NCBI GenBank assembly: GCA_966211795.1
Contig: CBIHNW010000017.1
Location: 1 to 64,000, forward strand
DNA from: 21-14-0-10-47-8 sp966211795
Lineage (GTDB): Bacteria > Bdellovibrionota > Bdellovibrionia > Bdellovibrionales > Bdellovibrionaceae
Direction of reading: 5' to 3'
DNA: 64,000 nucleotides
In this document: piece after piece, positions 53,908 through 62,272 of the stretch
Layout of the letters: every line of letters starts with the position of its first letter
Position numbering within the stretch: the first letter of the stretch is position 1
Made by a program: the position numbers and the translations under genes
The notes under the pieces: model-generated
What the model was told of the DNA's origin: nothing
The model's input: only the letters and a program-made list of their open reading frames with translations
Databases searched by the model: none

Positions 53908-54011
53908 TTTTTAGCCTCTGAAGAGAAGTCATTTACACCTTATGACACCCATGATAGTTCCTTATGTTCTTTATACCAAACAGTAATTCAAAGGTACTTA
54001 ACGGGAGCTTT

Positions 54012-56120
54012 ATGGCGAAGAAATGGGATATCAAAACGGTTCGGAACATCGGTATTTCCGCGCACATCGACTCGGGAAAGACGACTCTTTCCGAGCGCAT
54101 TCTTTATTACGGCGGAAAAATCCACGCCATTCACGAAGTTAAAGGTAAAGACGGTGTCGGTGCGACAATGGACTCGATGGATCTCGAGCGCGAAAAAGGG
54201 ATCACGATCCAATCTGCGGCGACTCAGGTTGAATGGAAAGATTATACAATCAATCTAATCGACACCCCCGGGCACGTGGACTTCACCGTCGAGGTTGAAC
54301 GTTCACTCCGAGTTCTGGACGGAGCGATTCTCGTTCTTTGCGGCGTTGCCGGCGTTCAATCTCAGTCTATTACTGTTGACCGTCAGATGAAACGTTACGG
54401 CGTTCCTCGTTTGGCATTCGTCAATAAATTGGATCGTCAAGGTGCGAACCCTTTCCGCGTGGCGGATGCCTTGGTGGAAAAATTGCGCCTGAATGCGACT
54501 TTGTTCCAAATCCCAATCGGCTTGGAAGAAAATCACAAAGGGATCGTGGATCTGGTCACCATGAAAGCTTACGTCAACGAAGGCGACAATGGCGAGATCA
54601 TCAAAGAAATCCCAATCCCAGACGATTTGAAAGCTCAAGCGGAAGAATACCGCCAAAAAATGATCGAGAAGTTGGCTGACGTTGATGAAACCATCGGCGA
54701 CAAGTTCTTGATGGGTGAATCCGTCTCTGAAGCCGAAATCAAAGCAGCCACTCGTAAAGCCGTGATCGGTTTGAAACTGGTTCCTGTGTTCTGTGGTTCG
54801 GCGTTTAAAAATAAGAACGTTCAGCACTTGCTGGATGCGGTCACTTATTACCTTCCAACTCCTGAAGAGAAAAAAGAGCACGCTCTGGATCTCGACAAGA
54901 ACGAAGAAAAATTTGAATTGTTCCCAGACAACAACAAACAGTTGGTGGCTTTGGCGTTCAAATTGGCGGTGACTCCATTCGGTCAGCTGACTTACATGCG
55001 TATTTACCAGGGTAAGATGTCGAAGGGTGACTTCATCGTTAACACTTCCAGCAAAGAGCGCATCAAGATCCCGCGCATGGTTCGCATGAACTCGGACAAA
55101 ATGACGGATATCGAAACTGCGTACGCAGGCGATATCATCGCGATGTTCGGTGTGGATTGCGCGTCTGGTGATACTTTCGCGACGGAAGGTTACAACGTAT
55201 CGATGCAGTCGATGCACATCGCTGATGCGGTTATCTCTTTGGCCATTGCGCCGAAAGATAAAGCCGGCGCCGGTAACTTCTCAAAAGCTCTGCAAAAGTT
55301 CCGTAAGGAAGATCCAACATTCCGCGTTCACCGTGACGAAGAGTCCGCTGAGACGATCATCTCTGGAATGGGCGAGCTTCACTTGGAAATTTACGTCGAG
55401 CGCATGAAGCGTGAATTCTCTTGCGAAGTTGTCGTTGGTAAACCACAGGTTGCGTACCGTGAAACGATCGGCCAGGAAGCGGCTTATGATTACACTCATA
55501 AAAAGCAAACGGGCGGTTCGGGTCAGTTCGCGAAAATCGTTGGTAAGATTCGTCCTTTGCCTCCGCAAGAAGATGGCAAGGTTTTCAAGTTCAACAACGA
55601 AGTTGTCGGTGGTCGCATTCCTCGTGAATTCATCCCGGCAGTTGAAGAGGGTTTCCAAGAGCAATGTACCAAAGGTCCATTGATCGGATTCCCAATCGTT
55701 GGTGTCGAAGTGGATTTGGAAGACGGCGCCTACCATGACGTCGACTCCAGCTACATGGCCTTCAAGATTGCGGCGATGGCGGCAATGCGTGAAGTTTACC
55801 AAAAAGCGAAACCAACCGTTCTTGAGCCGATCATGAAACTGGAAACAACTGTACCAGATGAATATCAAGGTGCGGGTGTTGGTCAGATCAATCAACGTCG
55901 TGGCGTGATCGTGAACACCACAGCTTTCGAAGGAAACGCTGTGATCGAAGCGGAAGTTCCATTGACAGAGATGTTCGGTTATTCGACTGATTTGCGTTCA
56001 GCGACCAAAGGTAAGGGTGAATTCTCAATGGAATTCGCGAAGTACCAAGCCGCTCCTCGCAACATCCAAGACGAATTGGCGAAGAAGTACCAAGAAAAGC
56101 GCGCTGCTGAGAATAAATAA
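54012..56120 (+). CDS. fusA: Elongation factor G, mitochondrial/spd-type
   Basis: Encodes 702 residues from the ATG at 54012 with GGGAG upstream; a frame open 16 codons further is rejected. G1 is AHIDSGKT (17-24) with Ser where common EF-G has Ala, G3 is DTPGHVDF and G4 is NKLD. The HEVKGKDGVGATMDSM switch region matches mitochondrial EF-G1 and the bacterial spdEFG1 group rather than the usual FusA. In that group translocation and ribosome recycling are split between two proteins. Codon choice is more biased than in the neighbours, fitting high expression. A strong terminator follows. Confidence 0.93.
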   Translation: MAKKWDIKTVRNIGISAHIDSGKTTLSERILYYGGKIHAIHEVKGKDGVGATMDSMDLEREKGITIQSAATQVEWKDYTINLIDTPGHVDFTVEVERSLRVLDGAILVLCGVAGVQSQSITVDRQMKRYGVPRLAFVNKLDRQGANPFRVADALVEKLRLNATLFQIPIGLEENHKGIVDLVTMKAYVNEGDNGEIIKEIPIPDDLKAQAEEYRQKMIEKLADVDETIGDKFLMGESVSEAEIKAATRKAVIGLKLVPVFCGSAFKNKNVQHLLDAVTYYLPTPEEKKEHALDLDKNEEKFELFPDNNKQLVALAFKLAVTPFGQLTYMRIYQGKMSKGDFIVNTSSKERIKIPRMVRMNSDKMTDIETAYAGDIIAMFGVDCASGDTFATEGYNVSMQSMHIADAVISLAIAPKDKAGAGNFSKALQKFRKEDPTFRVHRDEESAETIISGMGELHLEIYVERMKREFSCEVVVGKPQVAYRETIGQEAAYDYTHKKQTGGSGQFAKIVGKIRPLPPQEDGKVFKFNNEVVGGRIPREFIPAVEEGFQEQCTKGPLIGFPIVGVEVDLEDGAYHDVDSSYMAFKIAAMAAMREVYQKAKPTVLEPIMKLETTVPDEYQGAGVGQINQRRGVIVNTTAFEGNAVIEAEVPLTEMFGYSTDLRSATKGKGEFSMEFAKYQAAPRNIQDELAKKYQEKRAAENK

Positions 56121-56121
56121 G

Positions 56122-56136
56122 TCCACCTTCGGTGGA
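56122..56136 (+). other. UUCG-type hairpin after fusA
   Basis: TCCACC and GGTGGA enclose a TTC loop directly after the fusA stop. It may stabilise the message end upstream of the true terminator. Confidence 0.5.
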
Positions 56137-56200
56137 ACAAGTCATCTTGCCTTTGGCGAGACAACTCAGCTGCCAGCTTAAAACTTAAAAAGTTTCAGAA

Positions 56201-56231
56201 AGCCCGGGTCGAAAGATCCGGGCTTTTTTTT
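56201..56231 (+). terminator. Intrinsic terminator of fusA
   Basis: AGCCCGG/CCGGGCT arms extended by GTC/GAT, with a GAAA loop, are followed by eight T. It lies 80 bases after the fusA stop. Confidence 0.95.
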
Positions 56232-56359
56232 GCCCGAAAATCGGAAGCCCGAGATCTTGATCCAAAACCTGAGCGATTGCCATGGCATACCGGCTCTCAA
56301 CATCGTGGATGGACGCACCTTTAAAAGGCGCGTACTCACCCCTCATTCAATTTGCGAAA

Positions 56360-56725
56360 TTATTTTTGATCGAGCTCTTGCAAGACCTTGAGCGCGTCTC
56401 CGGATTCCTGCTGAACCGTTGTCGTCGCAGCGGGACTGCGATCTTTTAAATCCACGTTCGTTGTTCCATCAGGGTAGACGGCTGGTGGCAAATAAATAAC
56501 CGAGGTCGTGTTCATCTGACCCTGGTTTTGAAACCGAACATCTCCACTCGAATCCGTCGTTCCGTTGAATGCCCCCGAGACTGACTTTATTGTAGCTCCC
56601 GACACAGCCTTTCCATTTTGATCCGTGATATGCATTCCGTTCAGGGTCAGTTGAGCAAACCCATCAGCCCCCACCAAGACCAAAGCCGACATCAAAAGGA
56701 CCGGAAAAGTTTTAGGTATTTTCAT
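56360..56725 (-). CDS. Small secreted carboxypeptidase-regulatory-like protein
   Basis: Encodes 121 residues with a signal peptide ending near GFAQ (residue 25). The mature part resembles a CarboxypepD_reg-like beta-sandwich: LTLNGMHITDQNGKAVSGATIKS, then GTTDSSGDVRFQ. Such modules are used as binding or spacer domains in secreted proteins. The last 25 residues form a charged helix. Single gene, function unknown. Confidence 0.65.
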   Translation of the reverse strand: MKIPKTFPVLLMSALVLVGADGFAQLTLNGMHITDQNGKAVSGATIKSVSGAFNGTTDSSGDVRFQNQGQMNTTSVIYLPPAVYPDGTTNVDLKDRSPAATTTVQQESGDALKVLQELDQK

Positions 56726-57000
56726 GTTTAGCTTATCGGCATCCAGCCTAAAGTCTTAAGTTTATTGAGCCATTTTGAGACAGCTTCCCGCACGATTCGC
56801 AGAGAGGCTCATGGAAAGCCCGAAGCCCCGAAATCTGCTGCCAGCCACTGGTCCAAACCTGACGAAAGACACAAAAATGCCGCACGGGCCAACGGACTAC
56901 TCCGTCACCCGCAACTGTGTTACGCTTTAACCACATATATGGAATGCCACCCGAGTCCCACATCTAGTTTCCTCCGATCCCTTCAATCAAAGAAATCTCA

Positions 57001-58041
57001 ATGAGCCTGATCATCCTTGTTTCGATCGTTATTCTATCGGTTTCGTTTCTCTGTTCGGCGCTGGAAGCCGTCTTCCTTTCGATCACTCCAGCTTATGTGG
57101 GATTAGCCCTTAAAGAGCACAAACGAAGCGCTAAAATCCTCGAGCATCAAAAAGAAAACATCGACCGCCCCATTTCGGCGATCCTGACCCTGAACACGAT
57201 CTCGCACACCATCGGTGCGGCCGTCGTCGGTGCATTGGTGCAAAAAGAGTTCGGTGATCAGTACGTGACCCTGACCTCGATCCTGCTGACGATTGCCATT
57301 TTGTTGGTGGCGGAAATCATTCCAAAAATCATCGGCGCCACTTACTGGAAAGAGTTAGCTCCGATCACCGCCTACACCATCCAGTTCATGATTTTCGCCC
57401 TGTTCCCGATCGTGCGAATTTCTGAATACCTGGGAAAGCTGTTCTCGCGGCCCGACACCGCAAGCTTCACGCGCGAAGAGATGTTGGTCACCGCCGAGCT
57501 CGGTGTTGAAGAGGGCACGCTCCATAAAAAAGAGTCGAACATCATCAAGAATCTCTTGATGCTCAATAATATGTTCGTCTCGGACATCATGACCCCGCGC
57601 TCGGTGATGTTCGCGCTCGAAGCAACCGAGACGGTTGAAGAGGTCGCCAATAAATTTCGTCCGATCCGCTTTTCACGCATCCCGATCTACGACACCAGCC
57701 TGGATAATATCGTGGGGCTGACCCATCGATATAAAATTCTGGAAGCGCTTTCGAGCGACAAACACACGATGCCCCTGAAAGAAATCATGAGCCCGATCAA
57801 TTCCGTGCCCGAGCGCATGACGGTTGCGGGCTTGATCGATCTCTTCGTGAAGCGCAAAGAGCATCTGGCATTAGCGGTCGACGAATACGGTATTGTCACC
57901 GGTCTTGTGACCTTGGAAGACGCGATCGAAACTTTGTTGGGCGTCGAAATTGTGGACGAATTCGACACCATCACCGATATGCGCCAATACGCGCTCGAGC
58001 AATGGCAGATCCGCAAGAATCAATTTCGCAAACCGTCTTGA
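57001..58041 (+). CDS. CNNM/CorC-like membrane protein with CBS pair
   Basis: Encodes 346 residues. The N-terminal DUF21 membrane domain (about 1-150) shows four hydrophobic helices with SALEAVFLSITPA and NTISHTIGA. A CBS domain pair (about 195-320) has MTPRSVMFALE, FSRIPIYD and VDEYGIVTGLVTLEDAIETLLG. The CorC_HlyC domain that usually follows is missing, so this is the shorter CNNM-like form linked to Mg2+ or other metal transport. CutA lies directly downstream, which hints at a metal-related pair. Confidence 0.88.
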   Translation: MSLIILVSIVILSVSFLCSALEAVFLSITPAYVGLALKEHKRSAKILEHQKENIDRPISAILTLNTISHTIGAAVVGALVQKEFGDQYVTLTSILLTIAILLVAEIIPKIIGATYWKELAPITAYTIQFMIFALFPIVRISEYLGKLFSRPDTASFTREEMLVTAELGVEEGTLHKKESNIIKNLLMLNNMFVSDIMTPRSVMFALEATETVEEVANKFRPIRFSRIPIYDTSLDNIVGLTHRYKILEALSSDKHTMPLKEIMSPINSVPERMTVAGLIDLFVKRKEHLALAVDEYGIVTGLVTLEDAIETLLGVEIVDEFDTITDMRQYALEQWQIRKNQFRKPS

Positions 58042-58046
58042 TTCCG

Positions 58047-58367
58047 ATGAAGAGCGAATACTCTCTCTTTTATTCAACCTGCCCTGACAGCGAGACCGCG
58101 CAAAAAATTTCGCGCACATTATTAGAAGAAAAAATCGTCGCTTGCACCAACCTGTTGCCGGCGATGCGCTCGGAATACTGGTGGCAGGGAAAGATCGAAA
58201 CTTCGCAAGAATGTGTCCTGATTCTCAAAACCGAAAGCCACCTGAAATCTCGCTTGGAAAAACGCTTCCTCGAACTGCATCCCTACGAAACCCCCTGCCT
58301 GCTGGAAATCCGCGTGGAATCTGGCACACCGGCTTATCTAAATTGGTTGAGCGATAGTCTCAAATAA
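58047..58367 (+). CDS. cutA: CutA-type divalent-ion tolerance protein
   Basis: Encodes 106 residues from the ATG at 58047, five bases after the CNNM stop; the longer frame overlapping that gene is rejected. The signature YSTCPDSETAQKISRTLLEEKIVACTNLLP and YWWQGKIETSQECVLILKT match CutA1. CutA forms stable trimers with a ferredoxin-like fold; the original role in copper tolerance is debated. Tight spacing to the metal-related CNNM gene supports co-expression. Confidence 0.93.
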   Translation: MKSEYSLFYSTCPDSETAQKISRTLLEEKIVACTNLLPAMRSEYWWQGKIETSQECVLILKTESHLKSRLEKRFLELHPYETPCLLEIRVESGTPAYLNWLSDSLK

Positions 58368-58407
58368 ATCATGGAAATCGAGGCAGGTTTAAAGGCATTC
58401 TTCGATG

Positions 58408-58581
58408 CTATTTCGTGGCGTTAGCGGCGTTGGTGGCGCCTTCGATGGCGGCGGCCGGAGTGCGGGCATCTGGTGTCAAAAGAACCCATTTCAGGCCAAA
58501 GACAAAAAAGCCCGTCAATATCGCTAAAGTCAGGAAAAGACTGAGCGTTTGAAAATCTAGTTTTTTCTTTGGCGTCGCCAT
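58408..58581 (-). CDS. Small single-helix membrane protein
   Basis: Encodes 57 residues from the ATG at 58581. A basic start (TPKKK) is followed by one membrane helix (LSLFLTLAILTGFFVFGLKWVLL) and an Ala-rich tail. The function is unknown. It is convergent with cutA and divergent from pyrE; the longer frame would enter the pyrE promoter. Confidence 0.5.
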   Translation of the reverse strand: MATPKKKLDFQTLSLFLTLAILTGFFVFGLKWVLLTPDARTPAAAIEGATNAANATK

Positions 58582-58662
58582 AAGTTCGTTTTCATCTCCA
58601 CACTTGATCAAAGCTTTGTTAAGCATAAAGCAGGCCACCGCAACAGGTGCGCAAAGGAACCT

Positions 58663-59193
58663 ATGACCAAACCAGAACTGGCTCGAAAAATTTACGAAAT
58701 TTCACATTTGACCGGCGAATTCAAGCTGCGCTCGGGACAGACTTCGAATGAATACTTTGATAAATACCGCTTCGAATCGGATCCCAAGACCCTGCGCGAA
58801 ATCGCCAAGCAATTGGCTCCCCTGATCCCTGCAGGCACCGAAATCCTGGCGGGCCTTGAGATGGGCGGCATCCCGATCGCGACCGCACTGAGCCTTGAGA
58901 CCGGCATTCCCGCCGTCTTCGTTCGCAAAGAAGCAAAATCCTACGGCACGTGCCAGTTTGCCGAAGGCGCCGAAATCAAAGGTAAAAAATTGTGCGTGAT
59001 CGAAGACGTCATCACGACCGGCGGACAAGTGGTGCTCAGCACGCAGGATCTGCGAAGCCTTGGCGCCCAAGTTCAGCATGTGTTGTGCGTGATTCACCGG
59101 GGCTCGGGCAAAGAAGCAAAGCTTGCCGAGATCGGTCTTGAGATGAAAGCCTTGATGACGATGGAAGAATTGAAAGCTCACTTAGCCAAGTGA
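58663..59193 (+). CDS. pyrE: Orotate phosphoribosyltransferase PyrE
   Basis: Encodes 176 residues with AAGGAA upstream. The PRPP-binding motif is LCVIEDVITTGGQ (about 109-121), and the catalytic loop region VRKEAKSYGTCQ precedes it. The enzyme joins orotate to PRPP to make OMP in pyrimidine synthesis. No other pyr gene is adjacent. The last codons and stop lie inside the downstream terminator stem. Confidence 0.95.
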   Translation: MTKPELARKIYEISHLTGEFKLRSGQTSNEYFDKYRFESDPKTLREIAKQLAPLIPAGTEILAGLEMGGIPIATALSLETGIPAVFVRKEAKSYGTCQFAEGAEIKGKKLCVIEDVITTGGQVVLSTQDLRSLGAQVQHVLCVIHRGSGKEAKLAEIGLEMKALMTMEELKAHLAK

Positions 59194-59201
59194 GCTTTTT
59201 T
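59174..59201 (+). terminator. Terminator overlapping the pyrE stop
   Basis: AAGCTCACTT/AAGTGAGCTT arms with an AGCC loop are followed by a T-run to 59201. The stop codon (59191-59193) is part of the 3' arm. Confidence 0.92.
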
Positions 59202-59206
59202 CGCGC

Positions 59207-60262
59207 TTACCGAAACGGCGTCTCGTAAGAAGATTCCGCGGTTCGCATTGCACGAAATGTCGTTTCAATCCAGATCTTATGAAAGTACGTGCTGGTGTGG
59301 GCGGCAACGTAAGCGCAAAGCCTTGTCGAATCCCGAGGATTCATCACGTACGAAGCAACCCCCGTCACGACCGGCTCTCCGGCCGCATTTTTCAGAAATG
59401 AAGGTCCACCGGAATCACCACCGCAAACTCCTCGTCCCTGCGATTGATCGATGTACAACATTTCATTCGCCGATAAATTACTGAATTCGGCCGCATCATC
59501 CGTCAGCTGTGTCAGGTAGGTTTTTTCCGTCGCCGAGATCGGCGTCGCTTCGGCGAATCGCAAAGAAATCGAGCCACCAAAATCTCCGTAATAATTCGGA
59601 TTGGTCATTCCGTATCCGGCGACCGTGATTTTCTGCGCATCATTCAGCGGGATGAATTCTTTTGTCAGCTTCAACGGCTCGTAGGTATTCGGCGCTTTTC
59701 CGTAGATGCGAATCATCGCCAGGTCGCCGCGATTGGCGGCAGCCGTGCTATTCGTGGTCCAATTGGGATGGATGCGAACTTCGGCCACCGATTTTTTACT
59801 TTGATGAAGGCGGCCGTGCTGGCTGTCGCATTCGGGTATGGCGGTAAAATAAACACTGAGCTGAGCGGTGTTGTTCTGAGATTTATCCACGCAGTGGGCG
59901 GCCGTCAGCACCAGGTTTTTATCGATCAGGCTGCCAGTGCAAATCGATGTTTTGGTTTCGCGGTCGACTTGGTATTCTTGCACCACGAAGACGACACCTT
60001 TCGCGATCCACGAGTCGGTCTGAACCGCTTCACCACCGACAATTCCCGCCTGTGGTTGCGATGAAGCCGTGGTCTGATGAAGAGCGCACACTGGCTCAGC
60101 GGCGCCACCAGCGCCTCCGTTGCCAGCACCATTCTCATTTGGCGGAACATCTTCGGCTTGATCCAAGGTGCTTTGCACGGGTTTGTTAGAACTTCCGGGT
60201 TGATCACAGGCGGTGACAGAAAGGCCAAGGGTCAAAGCTAAGATCGCGAACAAGGGCTTCAT
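59207..60262 (-). CDS. Trypsin-like serine protease lipoprotein
   Basis: Encodes 351 residues with AAGGAGG upstream. The lipobox is VTAC with Cys at residue 19. The S1 protease domain starts at IVGG (74-77), which implies activation by cleavage before Ile74. The catalytic triad is H123 (TAAHC), D180 (GDLAMI) and S284 (GGDSGGP). The residue 50-73 segment is a Gly/Ala-rich propeptide. As a surface or periplasmic trypsin-like enzyme it could act on prey or host proteins, which is inference. Stop-side sequence is close to the pyrE terminator. Confidence 0.92.
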   Translation of the reverse strand: MKPLFAILALTLGLSVTACDQPGSSNKPVQSTLDQAEDVPPNENGAGNGGAGGAAEPVCALHQTTASSQPQAGIVGGEAVQTDSWIAKGVVFVVQEYQVDRETKTSICTGSLIDKNLVLTAAHCVDKSQNNTAQLSVYFTAIPECDSQHGRLHQSKKSVAEVRIHPNWTTNSTAAANRGDLAMIRIYGKAPNTYEPLKLTKEFIPLNDAQKITVAGYGMTNPNYYGDFGGSISLRFAEATPISATEKTYLTQLTDDAAEFSNLSANEMLYIDQSQGRGVCGGDSGGPSFLKNAAGEPVVTGVASYVMNPRDSTRLCAYVAAHTSTYFHKIWIETTFRAMRTAESSYETPFR

Positions 60263-60407
60263 ACAAAGCCTCCTTCAGTGCTAAAAAGCTACTGGGGTCC
60301 GTTTTCTGTGACCAGAGAATGACATGAAATTCAGCAGAACTCTGTCGCCGAACAAATTGAACGATCGCGTTGACCGCTAAAAAGCATGTTGAATAATAAA
60401 AAACCGA

Positions 60408-61220
60408 CTATTTTTCTGCGGCAATGTAGGCGATCCACGATAAACAGGATTCACCCTTCTCCGTCCGAGTGAAGACGCCATCGCCTTCGCCCGCGCGGGT
60501 TGTGCCTTCCCAATATACGTGACTGCGCTTGAATCCCACTTCTTCCAGAATTTCACGGAGCTCAGGGATTGACCACATTCGCCAGTCATAAGTGAAAACC
60601 CGCTCCATCTTCTTTTTTCCTTCCGGTCGGAAGTGAATGTAGAAAAGAGCGCGATTGCTGACCGGATCAAATCCGGTTTGGTCCCAATAATAGGTAAAGC
60701 CACGGTGCTTGGTGGGCTCTTCGATGGCGTCGTAACATTGGCTGCCACCAAAGCAATCGAGAATGAAGACCCCGTCTTTTTTCAAAGCCTTATAGGCATT
60801 GGCAAAGTACTGCTTCATCATCTGGCGAGACTTGAAGATAAAATAAGAAAAATTCATCGCGATCGCGATGTCCGTCGCCGGCAGCTTGCTGGTCAGGACG
60901 TTGCCTTCTTGCAAGTGCACGCGCTTTTGCTGTTCCGGCTTCAGCTCGGGCAGGTAATGAGTGCGACCGTAGACCAAAGGTTCCGGATCCAAATCCAAAG
61001 AGAAAGCCTCGTGCTTGGGATTGAGCTTCACCCACTCGCAAGACAGAGCGAAGGTCCCGCAGAAATCTTCGCGCAGTGTTTTGGCTTCCTTGCCGCGCAG
61101 TTCATGATAAACCCGCTTCAGGAAAACAACATCGCCTTCGGCACTTTGGACCGAGCGGCGATAGTATTCGTATTTATCAAAAAGCTTATCGGGGCTTTTC
61201 TTTTGGACTCGTCGTCTCAT
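60408..61220 (-). CDS. Class I SAM-dependent methyltransferase
   Basis: Encodes 270 residues from the ATG at 61220, which overlaps the E1 beta stop by four bases; the frame open to 61580 lies inside that gene and is rejected. SAM-binding features are LREDFCGTFALSCEW in motif I position, LDLDPEPLVYG ending strand 2 and DIAIAMNFSYFIF as motif IV. The glycine pattern of motif I is reduced (CGTFA). The substrate is unknown. The overlap makes it part of the 2-oxoacid dehydrogenase operon, an uncommon pairing. Confidence 0.8.
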   Translation of the reverse strand: MRRRVQKKSPDKLFDKYEYYRRSVQSAEGDVVFLKRVYHELRGKEAKTLREDFCGTFALSCEWVKLNPKHEAFSLDLDPEPLVYGRTHYLPELKPEQQKRVHLQEGNVLTSKLPATDIAIAMNFSYFIFKSRQMMKQYFANAYKALKKDGVFILDCFGGSQCYDAIEEPTKHRGFTYYWDQTGFDPVSNRALFYIHFRPEGKKKMERVFTYDWRMWSIPELREILEEVGFKRSHVYWEGTTRAGEGDGVFTRTEKGESCLSWIAYIAAEK

Positions 61221-62272
61221 GGAACTTCTTCGATGGCTGTGCGGATGGCCTGAATGATGTCGTGCTTTTGCGGCACCGACGCGTCTTCCAGATTTGGATG
61301 CAGTCCAATTCCCGGCAACTGTTTGCCAGCCACCACTTGCGGCCGCGCTAACAATTCGTAGAAAAGTTCCTGCGTCGTTCGGTACACCAAGTGCTCGGCG
61401 AAATTCGTGACCTCGGTGTCTTCGTTGACGAATACCACGCGTCCCGTTTTTTGAATCGATGAGCGAATCGTTTGCCAATCGTATGGATAGATCGTGCGCA
61501 GATCGATGACCTCGACCGAAACTCCGTCCGCAGCCAACTCGTCCGCAACCTGATTGCACAGCAAAAGATGACGGCCGCAAGACACCACGGTGACCTGTTC
61601 GCCCGTGCGCGTGATGGCCGCTTTACCGATCTCGATTTCAAATTCTTGCAGCGCCGGCCATTTGGCTTTCCACTTCGTGCGATCGCCAATCGGGGCATCG
61701 ATCATATTTTTCAATTCTTTTTCATCGGAAGGCTCGCCCGGGATCAACTCTTCGCCACGAACCCGCATCAAAGCTTTTGGTTTCAAAAATAAAACCGGAT
61801 TTGGATCTTTGATCGCGGCGATCAACAAACCGTAAGCATCTTTCGGCGTCGAAGGCATCACCACTTTCCAACCCGGCAGGCGAGATGCCCATGAATCGAA
61901 AGAGTGCGAGTGATAAATGCTGCCGCGGATTCCGGCTCCGACCGGAGTCATCACCACCATCGGCATCGGGTAATTGCCATTTGTCACCCACAGGGTGTTG
62001 CCGGCGATTTTCAAAAGGTCGATGGTATTGAAAATATAATCCGCAAATTGAATTTCGGCGACACAACGCTCGCCGGTCATCGCGATTCCCATCGCCATGC
62101 CGATGATGCCACGCTCGTCCAGGGGCGTGTTCCAAGTCGTCTCAAGGCCCTGGGATGCGGTGAAGACACCACCCAACGGGGCGCCCACGTCCTGGCCGAA
62201 GATGTCTTTCACGTTCAAATGCTTTTCGCCATAATGAAGGGCCATTCGAATGGCCTGTGCCATGCTTGCCAT
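61217..62272 (-). CDS. 2-oxoacid dehydrogenase E1 beta subunit
   Basis: Encodes 351 residues; the ATG at 62272 overlaps the E1 alpha stop (TAATG) and has GGAGG upstream. The transketolase-like domain has EIQFADYIFNTID and SIYHSHSFDSWASRLPG; the C-terminal domain has VSCGRHLLLCNQVADEL and DLRTIYPYDWQTI. With E1 alpha it decarboxylates a 2-oxoacid (pyruvate or branched-chain) using thiamine diphosphate. No E2 or E3 gene lies in the window. Confidence 0.92.
   Translation of the reverse strand: MASMAQAIRMALHYGEKHLNVKDIFGQDVGAPLGGVFTASQGLETTWNTPLDERGIIGMAMGIAMTGERCVAEIQFADYIFNTIDLLKIAGNTLWVTNGNYPMPMVVMTPVGAGIRGSIYHSHSFDSWASRLPGWKVVMPSTPKDAYGLLIAAIKDPNPVLFLKPKALMRVRGEELIPGEPSDEKELKNMIDAPIGDRTKWKAKWPALQEFEIEIGKAAITRTGEQVTVVSCGRHLLLCNQVADELAADGVSVEVIDLRTIYPYDWQTIRSSIQKTGRVVFVNEDTEVTNFAEHLVYRTTQELFYELLARPQVVAGKQLPGIGLHPNLEDASVPQKHDIIQAIRTAIEEVP

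Noticed and set aside
54303..55217. Minus-strand 304-residue frame inside fusA
   Set aside because: It is an antisense shadow produced by the strong codon bias of fusA.
56748..57004. Open frames on both strands between the small secreted protein and CNNM genes
   Set aside because: Both have poor composition and no ribosome sites; the region is best seen as intergenic.
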